Shown: piece after piece, positions 33,088 to 45,419 of the stretch | Layout: every line of letters begins with the position of its first letter | Position numbering within the stretch: the stretch's first letter is position 1 | Assembly: GCA_013350335.1 (NCBI GenBank) | Contig: CM023536.1 | Span: forward strand, 44,276,314-44,340,313 | Source of the DNA: Chimonanthus salicifolius | Lineage: Eukaryota > Streptophyta > Magnoliopsida > Laurales > Calycanthaceae | Direction of reading: 5' to 3' | Length of the DNA stretch: 64,000 nt | The notes under the pieces: generated by a model | Seen by the model: only the letters and a program-made list of their open reading frames with translations | The model's database searches: none | Told to the model about the DNA's origin: nothing | Translations under genes and position numbers: made by a program

Positions 33088-36000
33088 TGTAATACTTTAT
33101 TATAATATCAGAGTTTATTGATTGAAAATCAATCATACAATCATTCACCATTAAGCTTCATGTTCGAACAAACCCGAACAACATAAACACAGGATCTAGA
33201 TCGATTGATGCTTGATACATGAATTAATCTTAATGCGAAAGTCATAAACATAATAATAAGACATACCTGGATCCATTTGAAGAAGAAAATAAGATCTAGA
33301 ACTTCCCTTTAATGTCTTGAGACTTCCTGAAGATCAAAACTGAAGAGAATACGCGTGCCCTCGGGTTTCTACCTCTTTCCTCCTTAATGCCCTTTCCCAA
33401 AATCGTGAATAATGCTTCAGATAATGGATTGGAATGGAGAGGGCTCTTTTAAAGGCAGAGGGAGGAGCCCAAAAGGCAAGTAAAACTTTCCTTCCTACTT
33501 TCCATCAAAATAGGAAACTAATCCCTTTAGAACTCTCATAAAGAGGCATTCCTTATCCAAATGTAGTTTCCCTGATTTAAGATCTTCTATATGATGCCCC
33601 AAATCTTTATGTGGGTCATGTTTAGTCTTACATTCTTCCACTTAGGCCCGCATTTACACTTCACAGGATTTAAAATAAGTATATCATGTGGTGTACATGT
33701 AAACCTTATTTAGCAACATAATGCGCTCATCATCATAATGCTAATACTAAATAAATCACAAGTGCGAGCAATGGACGGCTGCACATCATCTTATCCCAAT
33801 ATGGTCTCTTACATCACTATAATGACCTACCTAGCATAACCCTTAAGTGAGAGATTTTCATAATGGTCAACATAAGTGTCATATCATAAAGACTATTCCC
33901 GTTAGTGATAAAACAAACATACATAATGTATATACATAACCATAATAAATAGGAACAAAATCAGAAACACATCCATGAGTACTCAAATGTCAAATAGTGC
34001 ACATTCATTCATAATACAGTCCAAATTTCATAATTACATCATAATAGATTACGTTGAAGACCCATTTTATTGGCATATTCCTTAAAGGCCTTTATAGGTA
34101 ATCCTTTCGTCAACGGATCTGCTATCATAAGTAAAGTTACTTATGTGTTCAATAGACACCGTCCATTTCTAAACTTTTTCTTTTACGACAAAGTACTTCA
34201 ATTCCATGTGTTTCGATCCATTTGAATACTTATTATTCTTAGAGAAAAATACTGCTATAGAATTATCACAGTAAATTCTCAACGGCTTGGCAATGCTGTC
34301 GACAATTCTAAGTCCTCAGATAAAGTTCTGCGACCACATTCCTTGAACAGTGGCCTCTTAGCATGCCACAAATTCTACTTCCATGGTTGACGATACAGTG
34401 ATAGTCTGTTTGACACTTTTCATGATATTGCTCCACCAGCCATGAGGAACAAATAGCCAAACGTTGACTTTCTGCTATCAATGCAATCACCAAAATCTGA
34501 ATCCGAGTATCCAATGACCTCGAGATTATCAAACCTCTTAAACGTGAGCATCAAGTCTTTAGTACCTTGTAGATACCTTATTACTTATTTGCAGCTTTCA
34601 AGTGATCCATTTTAGGGTTGTTTTGGCATCTGCTCAGCATACTGATGGCAAAGCTAATGTCGGGTCTGGTATAGGTCTGAGCATATATCAGGTTATCCAC
34701 TGCGAGGCATAAGGGATTTCCTCCATCTGTTTCTTTTTAAGTTCATTCTGCGAACATTGCTTTAAGCTAAATTTATTACTATTCTGAATATAGGCATCTT
34801 GATAGGAATAATTTTGCATACTGAATCTCTCCAAGATTGTTTCTATGTAGGCTTTCTGAGACAACCCTAACATACCACGTGTTCTGTCACGGAATATTTC
34901 TATTCCAATCACGTAGGTCGCCTCTCCGATATCTTTCATTTCAAAATTATGGAGAGAAACTTGATTTCGAACATGATAAAATGATCATTAGTGGCAAACA
35001 AAATGTCATCAACATTCAGTATAAGGAGAATAAACTTACTCCCACTGACCTTCAGGTATATACACCAATTAACGATGTTTTCCTTAAAATCGAAGGAGGT
35101 AATGGCATCATTGAACTTGAGGTACTATTGTCTGGAGGTTTACTTAAGCCCAATAATTGATTTATTTAATTTACATGCCATATGTTCCTTACCCTCTACG
35201 GATAATCATTTAGATTGTTCCATGTACACATTCTCATCTAAACTTCCATTCACAAATATAGTTTTAACATCCATTTGGTATAGCTCCAAATCATAATGAG
35301 TCACAAAAACCATAGTGATTCTAAAAGAGTCCTTTCTGGATACAGGAGAAAATGTTTCTTATAATCAATGCCATCTTTTTGAGTAAACCCTTTGGCCACA
35401 AATCTGGCTTTACATCGTTCGATATTGCCCTTGGAGTCTCGTTTGGTCTTAAAGATCCACTTACATCCAACTTTTTTGTATTTATGAAGCAATTCTACTA
35501 GATCCCAAACTTCATTCTGGGCCATGGATTTTAGCTTATCTTTTATGGCATCTAACCATTTGCTAGAATCACCACATAGTCATTCGAAATAACAGGTCTC
35601 CTTTGTCTTTCGGACTTCCTTAATACTATTTCTTGTGATTTTTCCACAATCGGTTCATTATTGGTGATGGGTTCATCATCGAGTGGTTTGTCATTCAGGT
35701 ATTGTTCATCAAGTTGTTCAGTGATATTAGAGATAACACCTCTTGAATTATGGGTATAAGGACTTGTACCATTACTTCTTGTACATTAATGTTTCTCATT
35801 ACATCATTCCAACTAACCTTACCATTCTCAATAAATCTTACATTATCGGTATATACGATTCTCATTCTATGGTTCCGGCAATAGAATCTGTACCCTTTGG
35901 ACTTCTCAGGGTAACTTATGAAATAACCACTGATTGTCCATTCATCAAGTTTCCTTTTATGTTGGTTATAAATTCTTGCTTCAGTAGGACAACCACATAC

Positions 36001-39000
36001 ATGCAGGTGTCTCAAACTAAGTTTGCTTCCTGTCCACTGTTCAATATGAGTCTTAAGAACTAACTTACTAGAAACCTGGTTAAGCAAGTACATTGCGATT
36101 CTTAATGCATACATCCACAACATAATGGGTATAGTGTTATTACATAACATACTCATAACCATGTCCACAAGTTTACGGTTGCACCTTTCAGCGACACCAT
36201 TCTGATGAGACGTACCAGGCATCGTGTATTGTGCAATTATACCGTGACTTTCTATTAGTTTAGCAAAAGGCCCACGGTGTTGACCCCTTTCATCACACCT
36301 TCCATATTATTCACCACATCTATCTGACTTAATGACTTTCACATTTTTATCTAATTACCTTTCTACTTCAGTGATAAATATCTCTACAATGTTAACTGCT
36401 TGAGATTTATCATGCAACATATAAATATAATCATAACTGCGAAAATTATCAGTATGAATCAACTCAAGTAACCCTTTAGATATTTTGGCTCCTTTCTTGT
36501 TGTATTTGGTTTGTTTACCCTTAATGCATTCTACACACAGACCTAAGTCAGTAAATTCAAGATTAGGGAGAATCTCATCCTTTACCAAATTTTCAATTCT
36601 TTCACGGGATATATGTCCAAACGTTTATGCCACAAAATAAAGAGATTTTCATCAATCAACCCACGTTTAATACCAACATTATGATGAAGGGTAGGAAATA
36701 TAGGAAATGAATCATCAAGTTTTAAACGGTAAATGATATCAATTAATAAGCTAGACCCAATAAAGGAAGAACCTTTAAATAAACTTAAGGCATTATATCC
36801 AAATTTACAGTAATAACCATTGAACATCAAGTTTGGAAGTCGAAATAAGGTTTCTGGCAATAGAAGGAACATAAAAACAATCAATCAAATCGAAGTAGTA
36901 ACCAGTGTTGAGGAAAAGACGGTAAGTCCCAATGGCTTCAACTGGCACCTTTTGTCAGTTTTCCATGTGAACGAAGGCTTTAGTTTGGTCGGTGATCTGG
37001 ATTGTAAGATATCCCTGCATCGTATTAGACGAAACTTCAGTGAGATTAGATTCGAAACATACAAAAATAGAATGGTTACCTTTTCTTTTGAACCATGTTC
37101 TCCTTTTATGATAGTTTTTCTAGAAGTGTCATTGTTTCTTGTAGAAGCGGCACCTCACACTACATGTCCCCTGATTTTGAGTCCCGGAAGACTTACTAGG
37201 CTCATTTGGTTTCTTCCGGCTTTCTTAAATTTCTTGGGCTTCGATCATCTTTTCTTACTATGTTCTTGATTTATCAAATGGAGTGAATGTTGTCTCATTT
37301 GCTTAAGTCTGTTTTCCTCTTGAATCAACTGTTTGACATTTCGTTGATTTGCCATTTTTCTTTCGTTGTATTGTAATTTATCTGAAATAACCCATACTGA
37401 GGAGGCAGAGAATTCAAAATGAATTGGACAAGAAAATATCATCAACACTCATTTTCAAATTCTTCAGCTGAGCAACGATAATGGTCATCTCTGTTATGTG
37501 CTCATACATCTACGGTTTTCATCAAACTTCATGGTGGTCAGCCTAGCCATAAGCGTCCCTACTAAAGACGTGTCCGTTGATTTGAATTTATTTTCAACAT
37601 TCTTGAGGTATTCCTTGAAATTATCAGTTTTTTATAGTGAAGATTTGATATTATTTGCCACTGTCATACGCATGTACATGATGCTAAGTCTGTTTGACTT
37701 GATCCATGCTTTATGGGACTTTCTCTCTTCAGTCGTACTAGTGTCAGTAATAGTAGGCTTATCATCATTTAGTTCCTTATCAAGATCGAGCACACCGAGG
37801 TGAAACTCGAATTGCTCTTTCCATTCAGAGAAATTAAGTTCAGTCAACATGTGAACAAACGAAACTTGTGCATGTAGTGTAATAGAAAGAGATGCTGCAA
37901 ATTACATAATTTCATGATTACTTACATAATTATATGAGTTAAACTTATTTGAAACACATAAACAATCAATATTAGTAAACAGTATTACCGGGATCCACCT
38001 TTGGGTGATCTTGTGGCATACCATTTCATTATGGTGAATCTCAGTCACCGATAGGACTGACCAACAAAGTACAAATGATTAAATACCTGCCATCACCTTT
38101 GGGTATCTAGACAAATACTAATCACAGGTACTTGCCAATCATCCTATCATAATCCATTAACCACTCGAAACAGTGCACCTTTTGGCCAACGTAATATCTC
38201 TGTGATTAGGGATTGCGATTATTATCCAACACTTGGGAAGAGTATTGAACCACAATTACATGACTTGATGTCTAATGCAATCCTGATTGGGCCACTTTGG
38301 TGATTATCCAAATCATATCTTAATATAGGATTAGGTCAAAATAATGACTTTACTCAATAGTGTAGATTGATTTGCAAAAACATAAAATGAAAATCCAAAT
38401 TTTAAAGTACATAAAATCATAATGTTGCTGCAAATCTGGCTGTTTGATCGCCTAGAATGAAGGACTCTAGCCTTACTGTAACAAAAAAAAGTCTTGACCG
38501 GTCAATGTCGAACCGTCGACAGCATCGATCGGTCACCGTTGCCAGCACCGATTGATTGCCAACATCGATTGGTCGCCATAGTCACCACCGATCAATCGGT
38601 GACACTGCAATGTCGTCTTCTTCGTTGAAATCCAAACATTTGTTCTTTAAATTTCGTCCTTAGTTTCAAGCAGTAATCGATCCTATGAACCAGGTTCTTG
38701 ATGCCACATGTAGTACTTTATCATAATATCAGAGTTTATTGATTGAAAATCAATCATAAAATCATTCACCATTAAACTTCATGTTCGACAAACTCGAACA
38801 ACATAATTACAGGATCTGGATCGATTAATACTTGATACATGAATTAATATTAATGAGAAAATCATAAACACAATAATAAGACATACCTGGACCATTTGAA
38901 GAAGAAAATAAGATCTAGAACTTCCCTTTGATGTCCTGAGGCTTCCTGAAGATCAAAACTGAAGAGAATATGCGCACCTTGGGTTTCTACCTCTTTCATT

Positions 39001-39071
39001 CTTAATGTCTTTTCCCAAATTCGTGAATAGTGCTTCAGATGATGGATTGGAATAGAGAGGGACCTTTTTAT
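33088..39071 (-). mobile_element. Decayed Ty1/copia retrotransposon, 5' LTR truncated
   Basis: The 3' LTR is 33088-33632 (545 bp, TG/CA ends read on the minus strand). The 5' LTR starts at 38709 and matches it up to about 39071, where homology stops abruptly at a fusion with the next element. The primer region on the minus strand, next to 38709, reads GGCATCAAGAACCTGGTTC, a mutated Met-tRNA-type site. All copia domains are present in order but broken. A purine tract AGTGGAAGAA precedes the 3' LTR. Confidence 0.82.
34308..37850 (-). pseudogene. copia gag-pol remnant
   Basis: From high to low coordinates: gag N-terminus with LNFSEWKEQFEFHLG (37632-37850) and further gag (37245-37448); gag-pre-integrase, with LWHKRLDIYPV (36582-36884) and CVECIKGKQTKYNKKGA (36355-36588); integrase core with GTSHQNGVAERCNRKLVDM (35695-36222), containing the DDE glutamate; RT start with WDLVELLHKYKKVGCKWIFK and ARFVAKGFTQKDGIDY (35301-35525); RT connection with IGIEIFRDRTRGMLGLSQ (34688-34939); RNase H remnant (34308-34532), which is out of frame. 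At least six breaks, so no functional polyprotein. Confidence 0.85.
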
Positions 39072-40285
39072 AGTAAGATAATTTAGATAAGGTGGAAATC
39101 AAATCTAATCCTATCTTGACATTGGAAATCAAATCTAATCCTATCTTAACACGCCCCCACAAGCTGAAGCGTGTATGAAAAAACGAGAAGCTTGGATAAA
39201 TTAAAGGTTGAAGATGAACGTCGAAAACTAGCGCATTGACTGGCCAGAGAAGAGATGAACGTACAAAACACTGACTGACTGAAACGATGAATTGGCAGCA
39301 TACTAACTAGCTATAGAGATGAATTGGCAGCGCACTGATTGGCTGCAGATATGAATTGTTGAATGACAACACATGACTGGTTGCAAAGACTGGATAAAGG
39401 TGCATCACACTGACTGGCTGCAAATTGACATACGGCGAATTTTTTTTTTTTAATGTTGAAAGAAAAATAAAAACCCAAAAAAGAATGTTGCTAAAAAAAA
39501 CTCCACCATAGTATGTAATGAGCATGATTTCATCGTAGCAAAGCATCTGGAAATTAAAGGAAAGGATGGGTTGCGTTGCTGGATTTGCAACCAATGATAT
39601 TGGGAAAGGAGGACCCATTTCCTTTAATGATAAAAAGAAGAGAAAGTGGGAAGGGATGTTGTTGCTTCCCTAGATCTATAATCGAATATGAGAGGCGTTG
39701 ATGCAGTTTTCATCCAAAAAGGGACGCTGGAGAGAGACGCTAGCGTCGTCGGTCTGTAGATCTGATAGGAGGATGGCTGTGATTCGATGGCAGCGCCAGA
39801 TACGCTGACTGTGGCCTCACGTTGGCCACAGATGGGATGACAACCAGATCTGAGAGCAGTTTTTTGTTTATTTTTTTTTCGAGGAAGAGGTCGTGGATCT
39901 GGAACACTGGACTAGAATGGTTTTTATTTATTTTTTAATCAACAAAAGTGCTTGGGGTTTGTTTTTGTTCTGGGGACAGGAACAAGATGGGTTCCTCCCT
40001 CTCCCGGTGCTTATCTCATCGGGTAGAGGGAGAGAAGAGTTTTGCTTGAAAGAGGTTTCTTAGGAGAAGGGTGGGGTGGGAAAAAAATTCGGATCTTATT
40101 TGGCTCTGGTACCATATGAAATAATAAAATTATTTGGTGTCTCTCTCTAAAGAAGAGACTCTTTATTTATAGGAGAAATCAAATTCATCATCAAATTCAA
40201 ATATAGTAAGATAATTTAAATAAGGTGAAAATCAAATCTAATCCTATCTTAACATTGGAAATCAAATCTAAATCCTATATTAACA
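39072..40285 (-). mobile_element. Small non-autonomous LTR element, left LTR truncated
   Basis: The right LTR runs from 40115 to about 40285; next to it is a minus-strand primer site TGGTACCAGAGCC (40102-40114). The left LTR remnant 39072-39151 shares ATCAAATCTAATCCTATCTT and is followed by a reversed purine tract CAGCTTGTGGGGGCG. The interior (about 950 bp) has no coding domain and holds degenerate repeats around GATGAATTGGCAGC and CTGACTGGCTGCA. A third LTR-end-like unit continues to about 40305, so the right border is uncertain. Confidence 0.62.
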
Positions 40286-41162
40286 TTGGAAATCAAATCT
40301 AATCATATCATTCATGCTCTATACCAAGTGAGACACGCGGCAATTGTTGGCTCCTTTGTGACAGAGCTTGAGTGACTCCTATTAGTAGCAGGCATAATTA
40401 TTTAGGACTTTAGTAAATTAATCATTTCGTCTTTCACTGACTGCATCTGTTATTTACTAAGCTTGAACATGTCCTTGTCCTTGTTTTGCAGAGGCCGCTA
40501 TGAAGAAGGCTGAGGCTGATGACTTGATGTGAAGGCTATGTGCACCATGAGGGTCTTCACTCAAACTCCACCTCAAGCAGATTTCATTGAGAAAGGCCGA
40601 GATAAGGTACATAGCCAGATTGGCAAAGGCGATGGAAGGCTAGGAGGAGCTCACGGACGGTAAGATATGACGATGTTACGGTGTTCTTAGGAGAGAGGAG
40701 ATTATTTAAAAGAAAAGGATTGCAGACTAATGATACAAAGGAAGTATAAACTTCAGATGGGAATGAGTATATATTCTCTCGATGAATGTGAAGATGTCAG
40801 CCTCTGAAAATGAACCTAATTACATGGGATTTTATAATTTCAATCATAGAATTCTTTGTTTCACATGTAGAATAAAATTTCAGTAAAATTCAATTCTAGG
40901 AATTAATAAATCATTGAAAATGCGAAAAGAATGAATATTAATTTTATAACTTATTATAGAATCAAGTAAAAATTATAAAGAAATAACCCTAGATAATAAA
41001 AAATTTGACAAATAATAAAGATAGCATTTTCACCAAACAAGCCCGAGGGTGCATTTGTACTTTAGATTTGATCTGATCTCACTAATAGTCTACAACCATA
41101 TTTGATGGCAATAGAAATGAAATGACTTTCACAACTGTTGAAGTCAAGTAGGTTCTTAAGTA
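40286..41162. other. Intergenic, one weak coding-like stretch
   Basis: At 40489-40670 a TTTTGCAG acceptor-like site precedes Ala/Lys/Glu-rich translation, but stops fall in every frame within a few dozen codons. Nothing else was recognised. Confidence 0.35.
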
Positions 41163-41405
41163 CTCTCTTTGTCTCAAATTAGTTGTCCTATATGAATTTT
41201 AGAATTGTCTTCAAAATAGTTGTCTCATTTGTATTGAACTAGTATAAAGTGTGTTGAAAATTAATAAGATCACATGGAGTGGTAGTCTTATATAGAGATT
41301 CCTTAAAAAACACAAATATTTCAAATGAGACACTAGCCTTATATAGAGAATTCTTTAAAAAATACAAATATTTCAAATGAGACAACTAAAATGAGACAGA
41401 AAGAG
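41163..41405. mobile_element. Stowaway MITE (243 bp)
   Basis: Ends CTCTCTTTGTCTCAAATTAG and, reversed, CTCTTTCTGTCTCATTTTAG, flanked by TA (41161-41162 and 41406-41407), as for Tc1/mariner-type MITEs. An internal head-to-tail duplication of about 50 bp includes ACAAATATTTCAAATGAGAC. It lies downstream of the second UGT gene. Confidence 0.82.
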
Positions 41406-41984
41406 TATTATATATTGGATATTTTTTAAATCTCCTGTTGAAGTGTGGCCCTTCGATTACTTTCCCTTTTCCAATCTAAATGGCTATGTTTGGATGAGAG
41501 GTAAATTTTGCATATGTTACCTTAAATATTATGAATACTCTTTCCTTGAAAATGATTTTAAAAAATACGATAGGAGGAAAAGTATTCTTATAGAAACAAA
41601 TACTATGCTTTTTAACGACTTACAGTATAAGTAGAAAAAATAAACAATATTTCTTATAAAACACTAAAGATTTTATTACTTATTCAATTTAAATATTAAA
41701 TTAAATATTGACAAGATGCAAGAATTTAAGTTAAAATCAACCAAATATAAAATTATCTAATTTTATTCGGCACCTGGATTACACACCGCTCCCTTAATCA
41801 TTTTAAGATAGGTTGAATTTGGATGTGTGTAAATAGTGTGGAGATCGATGGGACCACCCAAACTTGTACAGTCGTAGGACTACTTATTCTGACAATAAAC
41901 CATATCAAAATTAGACTTCTAAGTGCAAACATTCCAGTTTGAGTTCATTTCTCGTTGCCGAGTTGTCCGAGTTGTACCAGGAAC

Positions 41985-43400
41985 TCAACCTCGCATCCAC
42001 AGCTGGACCAACTCAGTCATAGCAGAAAGAGACGACCCGCCTTCACTCAGCGCCTCCCACGCCTTGTCCTTCGTCGCAACCGTCCGTTCTCGTAAAGCCT
42101 TCCCTTCCTCCGATTCCATCAGCTCTCTCACCCGTTTCTCCACCTCCTTCGCCTCCACCCACCCTTTCTCTGCTCCGTCCATGGGCATGGCCAGCTTCAG
42201 CCCCTCCACCAATATCACCCTGTTCAGCATCTGCTCCGCATACAACGGCCAGCCGATCATGGGCACGCCAGCGCACAGCGATTCGAGCACTGAGTTCCAC
42301 CCGCAGTGAGTCACGAACCCACCCACCGATTCCCGGCTCAGCACAGCCACCTGCGGAGCCCATGACTTCACCACCATCCCCCGCTCCTTGGTCCGCTCTA
42401 GAAAGCCCTGCGGAAGTAAGACGTCCAAGTCAGGCTCGGGAGGGGCTAGAAAGCGGCGGCTCTTGTCTTCGGATGGTGGACTCCGCACCACCCACAAGAA
42501 CCTCTGCCCGCTCCTCTCCAACCCAACAGCAATCTCCTTAAGCTGGGCAGCTGAGAAGACGCCCAAACTCCCAAAGCACAAGAACACGACGCTCCGACTC
42601 GGCTGCGAATCCAGCCACTCCAAACACTCTCTCCCGCCCTCTCCCTTCTCATCCGCAATCAACGGTCCAATGCAGTATACGGGCGGAGTTGGGGCGTCGG
42701 TAACACAGGCTCCCTCCGATAAGACTTTCATCGTGCCTGGCTCGAGAGAGCTGAAAGAGTTCACAAGAATTCCGCTCGATTTGGGCATTTCTCTGAAAAC
42801 GTCGAGAAACATCTCGTACGCCTTGTCGCCCCGGTCGAGTATCACATTTGGCATGGCCAAGGCGGGAATCGGCAGGACGCCGGGAACATGAAATTGGGTA
42901 TCTTGGAGATCTTTGAAACTCTCATGGGTGACTCTGTCAAGGGTGGGAAGGTAGAGATAAACAGCAAGGCAGGAGGCGCCGGAGGTGAAGAAACAATAGG
43001 AGGGGATATGGAGCTGTGAGGTAATTTGGAGAACAGGGCAGCAGAAGAAATCGAATACGAGAGCTCGGATGGTGGCGGATTGGGAGATGGAGAGCAGGGA
43101 CTGGTGGATTAGAGGGTTGTTGAGTTGGAGGAGGCGTATGGTAAGAGTCTCACTGTAGGATGAGGGAAAGGAGTCGAGAGGGAGGGAGATGGTGGGGAGG
43201 TAGAGGAAGGAGATGGATGGGAAATTGGATTTGATGCGTTGGATGTAAGGAGCAGTAGAGCCAGTGTTGAATGAGACTTGTGTGATGAGGATGGTACTGG
43301 AGAAGGGAGCATTTAACTGAAGAAAGCGTTTTCCGAGCTCAACCATGGCAATCAAATGGCCGATTCCCGGCGATGGGTAGAGAACAATGGTGTCTCTCAT
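41985..43400 (-). CDS. UDP-glycosyltransferase, UGT88-like (471 aa), copy 2
   Basis: Paralogue of the gene at 28737-30152, same strand, length and intronless structure. Catalytic His15 (YPSPGIGHL), Asp117 (LVFDFFC), PSPG box 347-390 ending WPLYAEQ. Counted differences from copy 1: 68 of residues 1-240 but only 13 of residues 241-471, with only 2 in 241-380. The N-terminal half binds the acceptor, so the two enzymes probably differ in acceptor but share the same donor site. The PSPG box differs at two positions (MIGW versus MVAW). The frame is open to 43481; the ATG at 43400 is chosen because it gives the family N-terminus and a TATA box at 43481-43488 overlaps the upstream ATG. Sequence similarity to copy 1 continues a short way past the stop. 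Confidence 0.93.
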   Translation of the reverse strand: MRDTIVLYPSPGIGHLIAMVELGKRFLQLNAPFSSTILITQVSFNTGSTAPYIQRIKSNFPSISFLYLPTISLPLDSFPSSYSETLTIRLLQLNNPLIHQSLLSISQSATIRALVFDFFCCPVLQITSQLHIPSYCFFTSGASCLAVYLYLPTLDRVTHESFKDLQDTQFHVPGVLPIPALAMPNVILDRGDKAYEMFLDVFREMPKSSGILVNSFSSLEPGTMKVLSEGACVTDAPTPPVYCIGPLIADEKGEGGRECLEWLDSQPSRSVVFLCFGSLGVFSAAQLKEIAVGLERSGQRFLWVVRSPPSEDKSRRFLAPPEPDLDVLLPQGFLERTKERGMVVKSWAPQVAVLSRESVGGFVTHCGWNSVLESLCAGVPMIGWPLYAEQMLNRVILVEGLKLAMPMDGAEKGWVEAKEVEKRVRELMESEEGKALRERTVATKDKAWEALSEGGSSLSAMTELVQLWMRG

Positions 43401-43480
43401 CTTTTCTCTTTTTGTGTTCCACAGATAAAAGCAGAGAATAGCAGAGCAGCTTTGTCCATACCCTTCATAAAGGGTAGCCA

Positions 43481-43488
43481 CTTTATAG
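43481..43488 (-). promoter_or_regulatory. Putative TATA box of UGT copy 2
   Basis: CTATAAAG on the minus strand, about 85 bp upstream of the ATG at 43400. It is a good consensus in a plausible place. Confidence 0.5.
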
Positions 43489-44734
43489 TGTGCAATCTTG
43501 CAACTGCAAAAGGAGTCGACCGAAGATGATTGCAGTTCAATTTTCGAGAATTCCGAATATTTTATTATAATTGTTTGGTGGTGGTTTTTTTTTTACGGTA
43601 GAAGGTGTTGAGTCTTATCTGATTAATTTACATTGCACTCCTTCCTACACCATATTAAAGGAAGTGACCTCATGGGAAGTCATTTGTGTTAGCTTTTAGC
43701 GGAAATAACAAAAAAATTGAACGGAAAAAACAAGTACAAAAAATTAAATGGGAAAAACAAGCATAAATAAATACCATCAATAATAAACACCATCAATTTA
43801 TATGATTTAGTTCATTCGGCCTGCGTCCATAAAGCGTGTAAAAAAATTTATTAAGAAAAAAAATACATGTAAAATATAATGACTTCCTTGAGTCTAGAGT
43901 TCAAACTCGAAGTCTTGAGTCTCTTGTACACCCATGTATACAACACGTCGATGTCACATCTCAGTTGGTGTATATCTTTTTCTCTCTCTCTTGCATGTGG
44001 CCATATGTGGCCCTCTTCACGTGCGCCACAAGGAACTCGGCCAAAGGCAAACTTCTCTAAAACCCACGTCCATAATATATAGCATGATGCATACGTGTGT
44101 TCCCTTCTAACTTAGTCTCACAATCCCTACAAACTCTCCTATGAAATCTTGTAGTCATGTACCACTTTCGCAAGTCTTGCTATGTTCCACTTTGTGAGAC
44201 CCACATAACACAACTGCTAATTGAATTAGGATTTTACGCCAACCTTCTGTATTTGGATTGGCAATGGCCCTGTTTGATTTGAGCCACAATCCCAACAATC
44301 TCCACCTTGACCAAAATTCCACTAACCTTTGGAGACTAACTGTGACAACCGACCTCCACTACACCTCTTTGCACTAGCCGCTCTCGGCCTAGCTCCACTT
44401 GAAGCTACAGTTCTACCCTCAGATCAGTCGGACATGAGCAACTCTTCTCTCTGTGTCACTGCAGTTCTCTCTGGTGTGTAGCAGATCAGCTTACATGATC
44501 AACCCACTATCGTGCGTTCCCTCTTTATAGGTAGCCCGTCTTGCTGATCTGAAACATGTTCTTGCTAGTAGCAAATTTCACTCTAGCATAACGCTACCGG
44601 CATTGGCCCTGCCAAGCTCGACCCAAAACTCAGGCTGCTGCTCTCCTACACCTCAACACTGGCTGCCTTTCCAGACTTTACATACATTGATGCATTCCTT
44701 CTCTTGCACAAGCACACAACAGCCCCACTGTCTT

Positions 44735-45419
44735 TAGGGCCGGCCTTGAGATTTCAGAGGCCCTAGGCGAACTTTTAAAATGGGGCCTTTTGCTCTTATA
44801 TATACTCACAAAAAAAAATCATATTTTTTTATAAAGTGTGAAATATTCAAATAAAATATAAAAATTAAATTTACAATAAAGTATTATTTAAAATACGCAT
44901 TAGGAATTCAAGATGATGGGATCGATGAAAAAAGTACCTGCAAGTCTGAAGTCTGCAACTGAGCAAGCTAAAGGCGAGAGAGAATAGAGAGAGGAGCGGC
45001 GAGAGAGACCAAGGAGAGAGAGGTCAGAGGAGAGCGAGAGAGAGCACAGTGAGAGAGACTCAGAGAGAAATGAGAGAGGCAGAGAGTAAGGAGAGGAGAG
45101 GCTGCTGCAATGGTCACTTGGAAATTTTATTTGATTAATATTTTCGAGTTCCAAAAGTGGAAGAGCCTAAAAGAATGTGAGGTGTAAATTTTGAGCTTTT
45201 CGAAAAGAGGAATGAATACGAAGCAGCGGAATGGGAAGAGGCACGAACGTGCGGAACTGCGTCCCTGCTGCGTTCCGCACTGACGCGAGGAACTGCGTCC
45301 GCGCAGGCCACGTGGATTTGAGTTTTTTTTTTGGATTCGGGATGCCTTGCACGCGGAATCTTGGATCTTTGGAGGCCCTAGGCGACAACCTACTTTGTTT
45401 ATAGGTAGGGCCAGGTCTG
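44735..45419. mobile_element. hAT-derived MITE (685 bp)
   Basis: The left end TAGGGCCGGCCTTGAG and the right end (reversed) CAGACCTGGCCCTACC are degenerate versions of the plant hAT terminus. The flanking 8-mers are ACTGTCTT and ACTATCTC (two differences). Subterminal GAGGCCCTAGGCGA occurs on both sides, as in the large hAT at 3627. The centre has GAGAGA tracts. No transposase. Confidence 0.65.

Noticed and set aside
38500..38620. Repeated ACCGATCGGT-like words as a regulatory site
   Set aside because: They lie in the untranslated leader of the decayed copia element and look like a short degenerate repeat; nothing ties them to a host gene.
40489..40680. Possible exon after TTTTGCAG
   Set aside because: Stops in every frame within a short distance, with no partner exon or recognisable protein.
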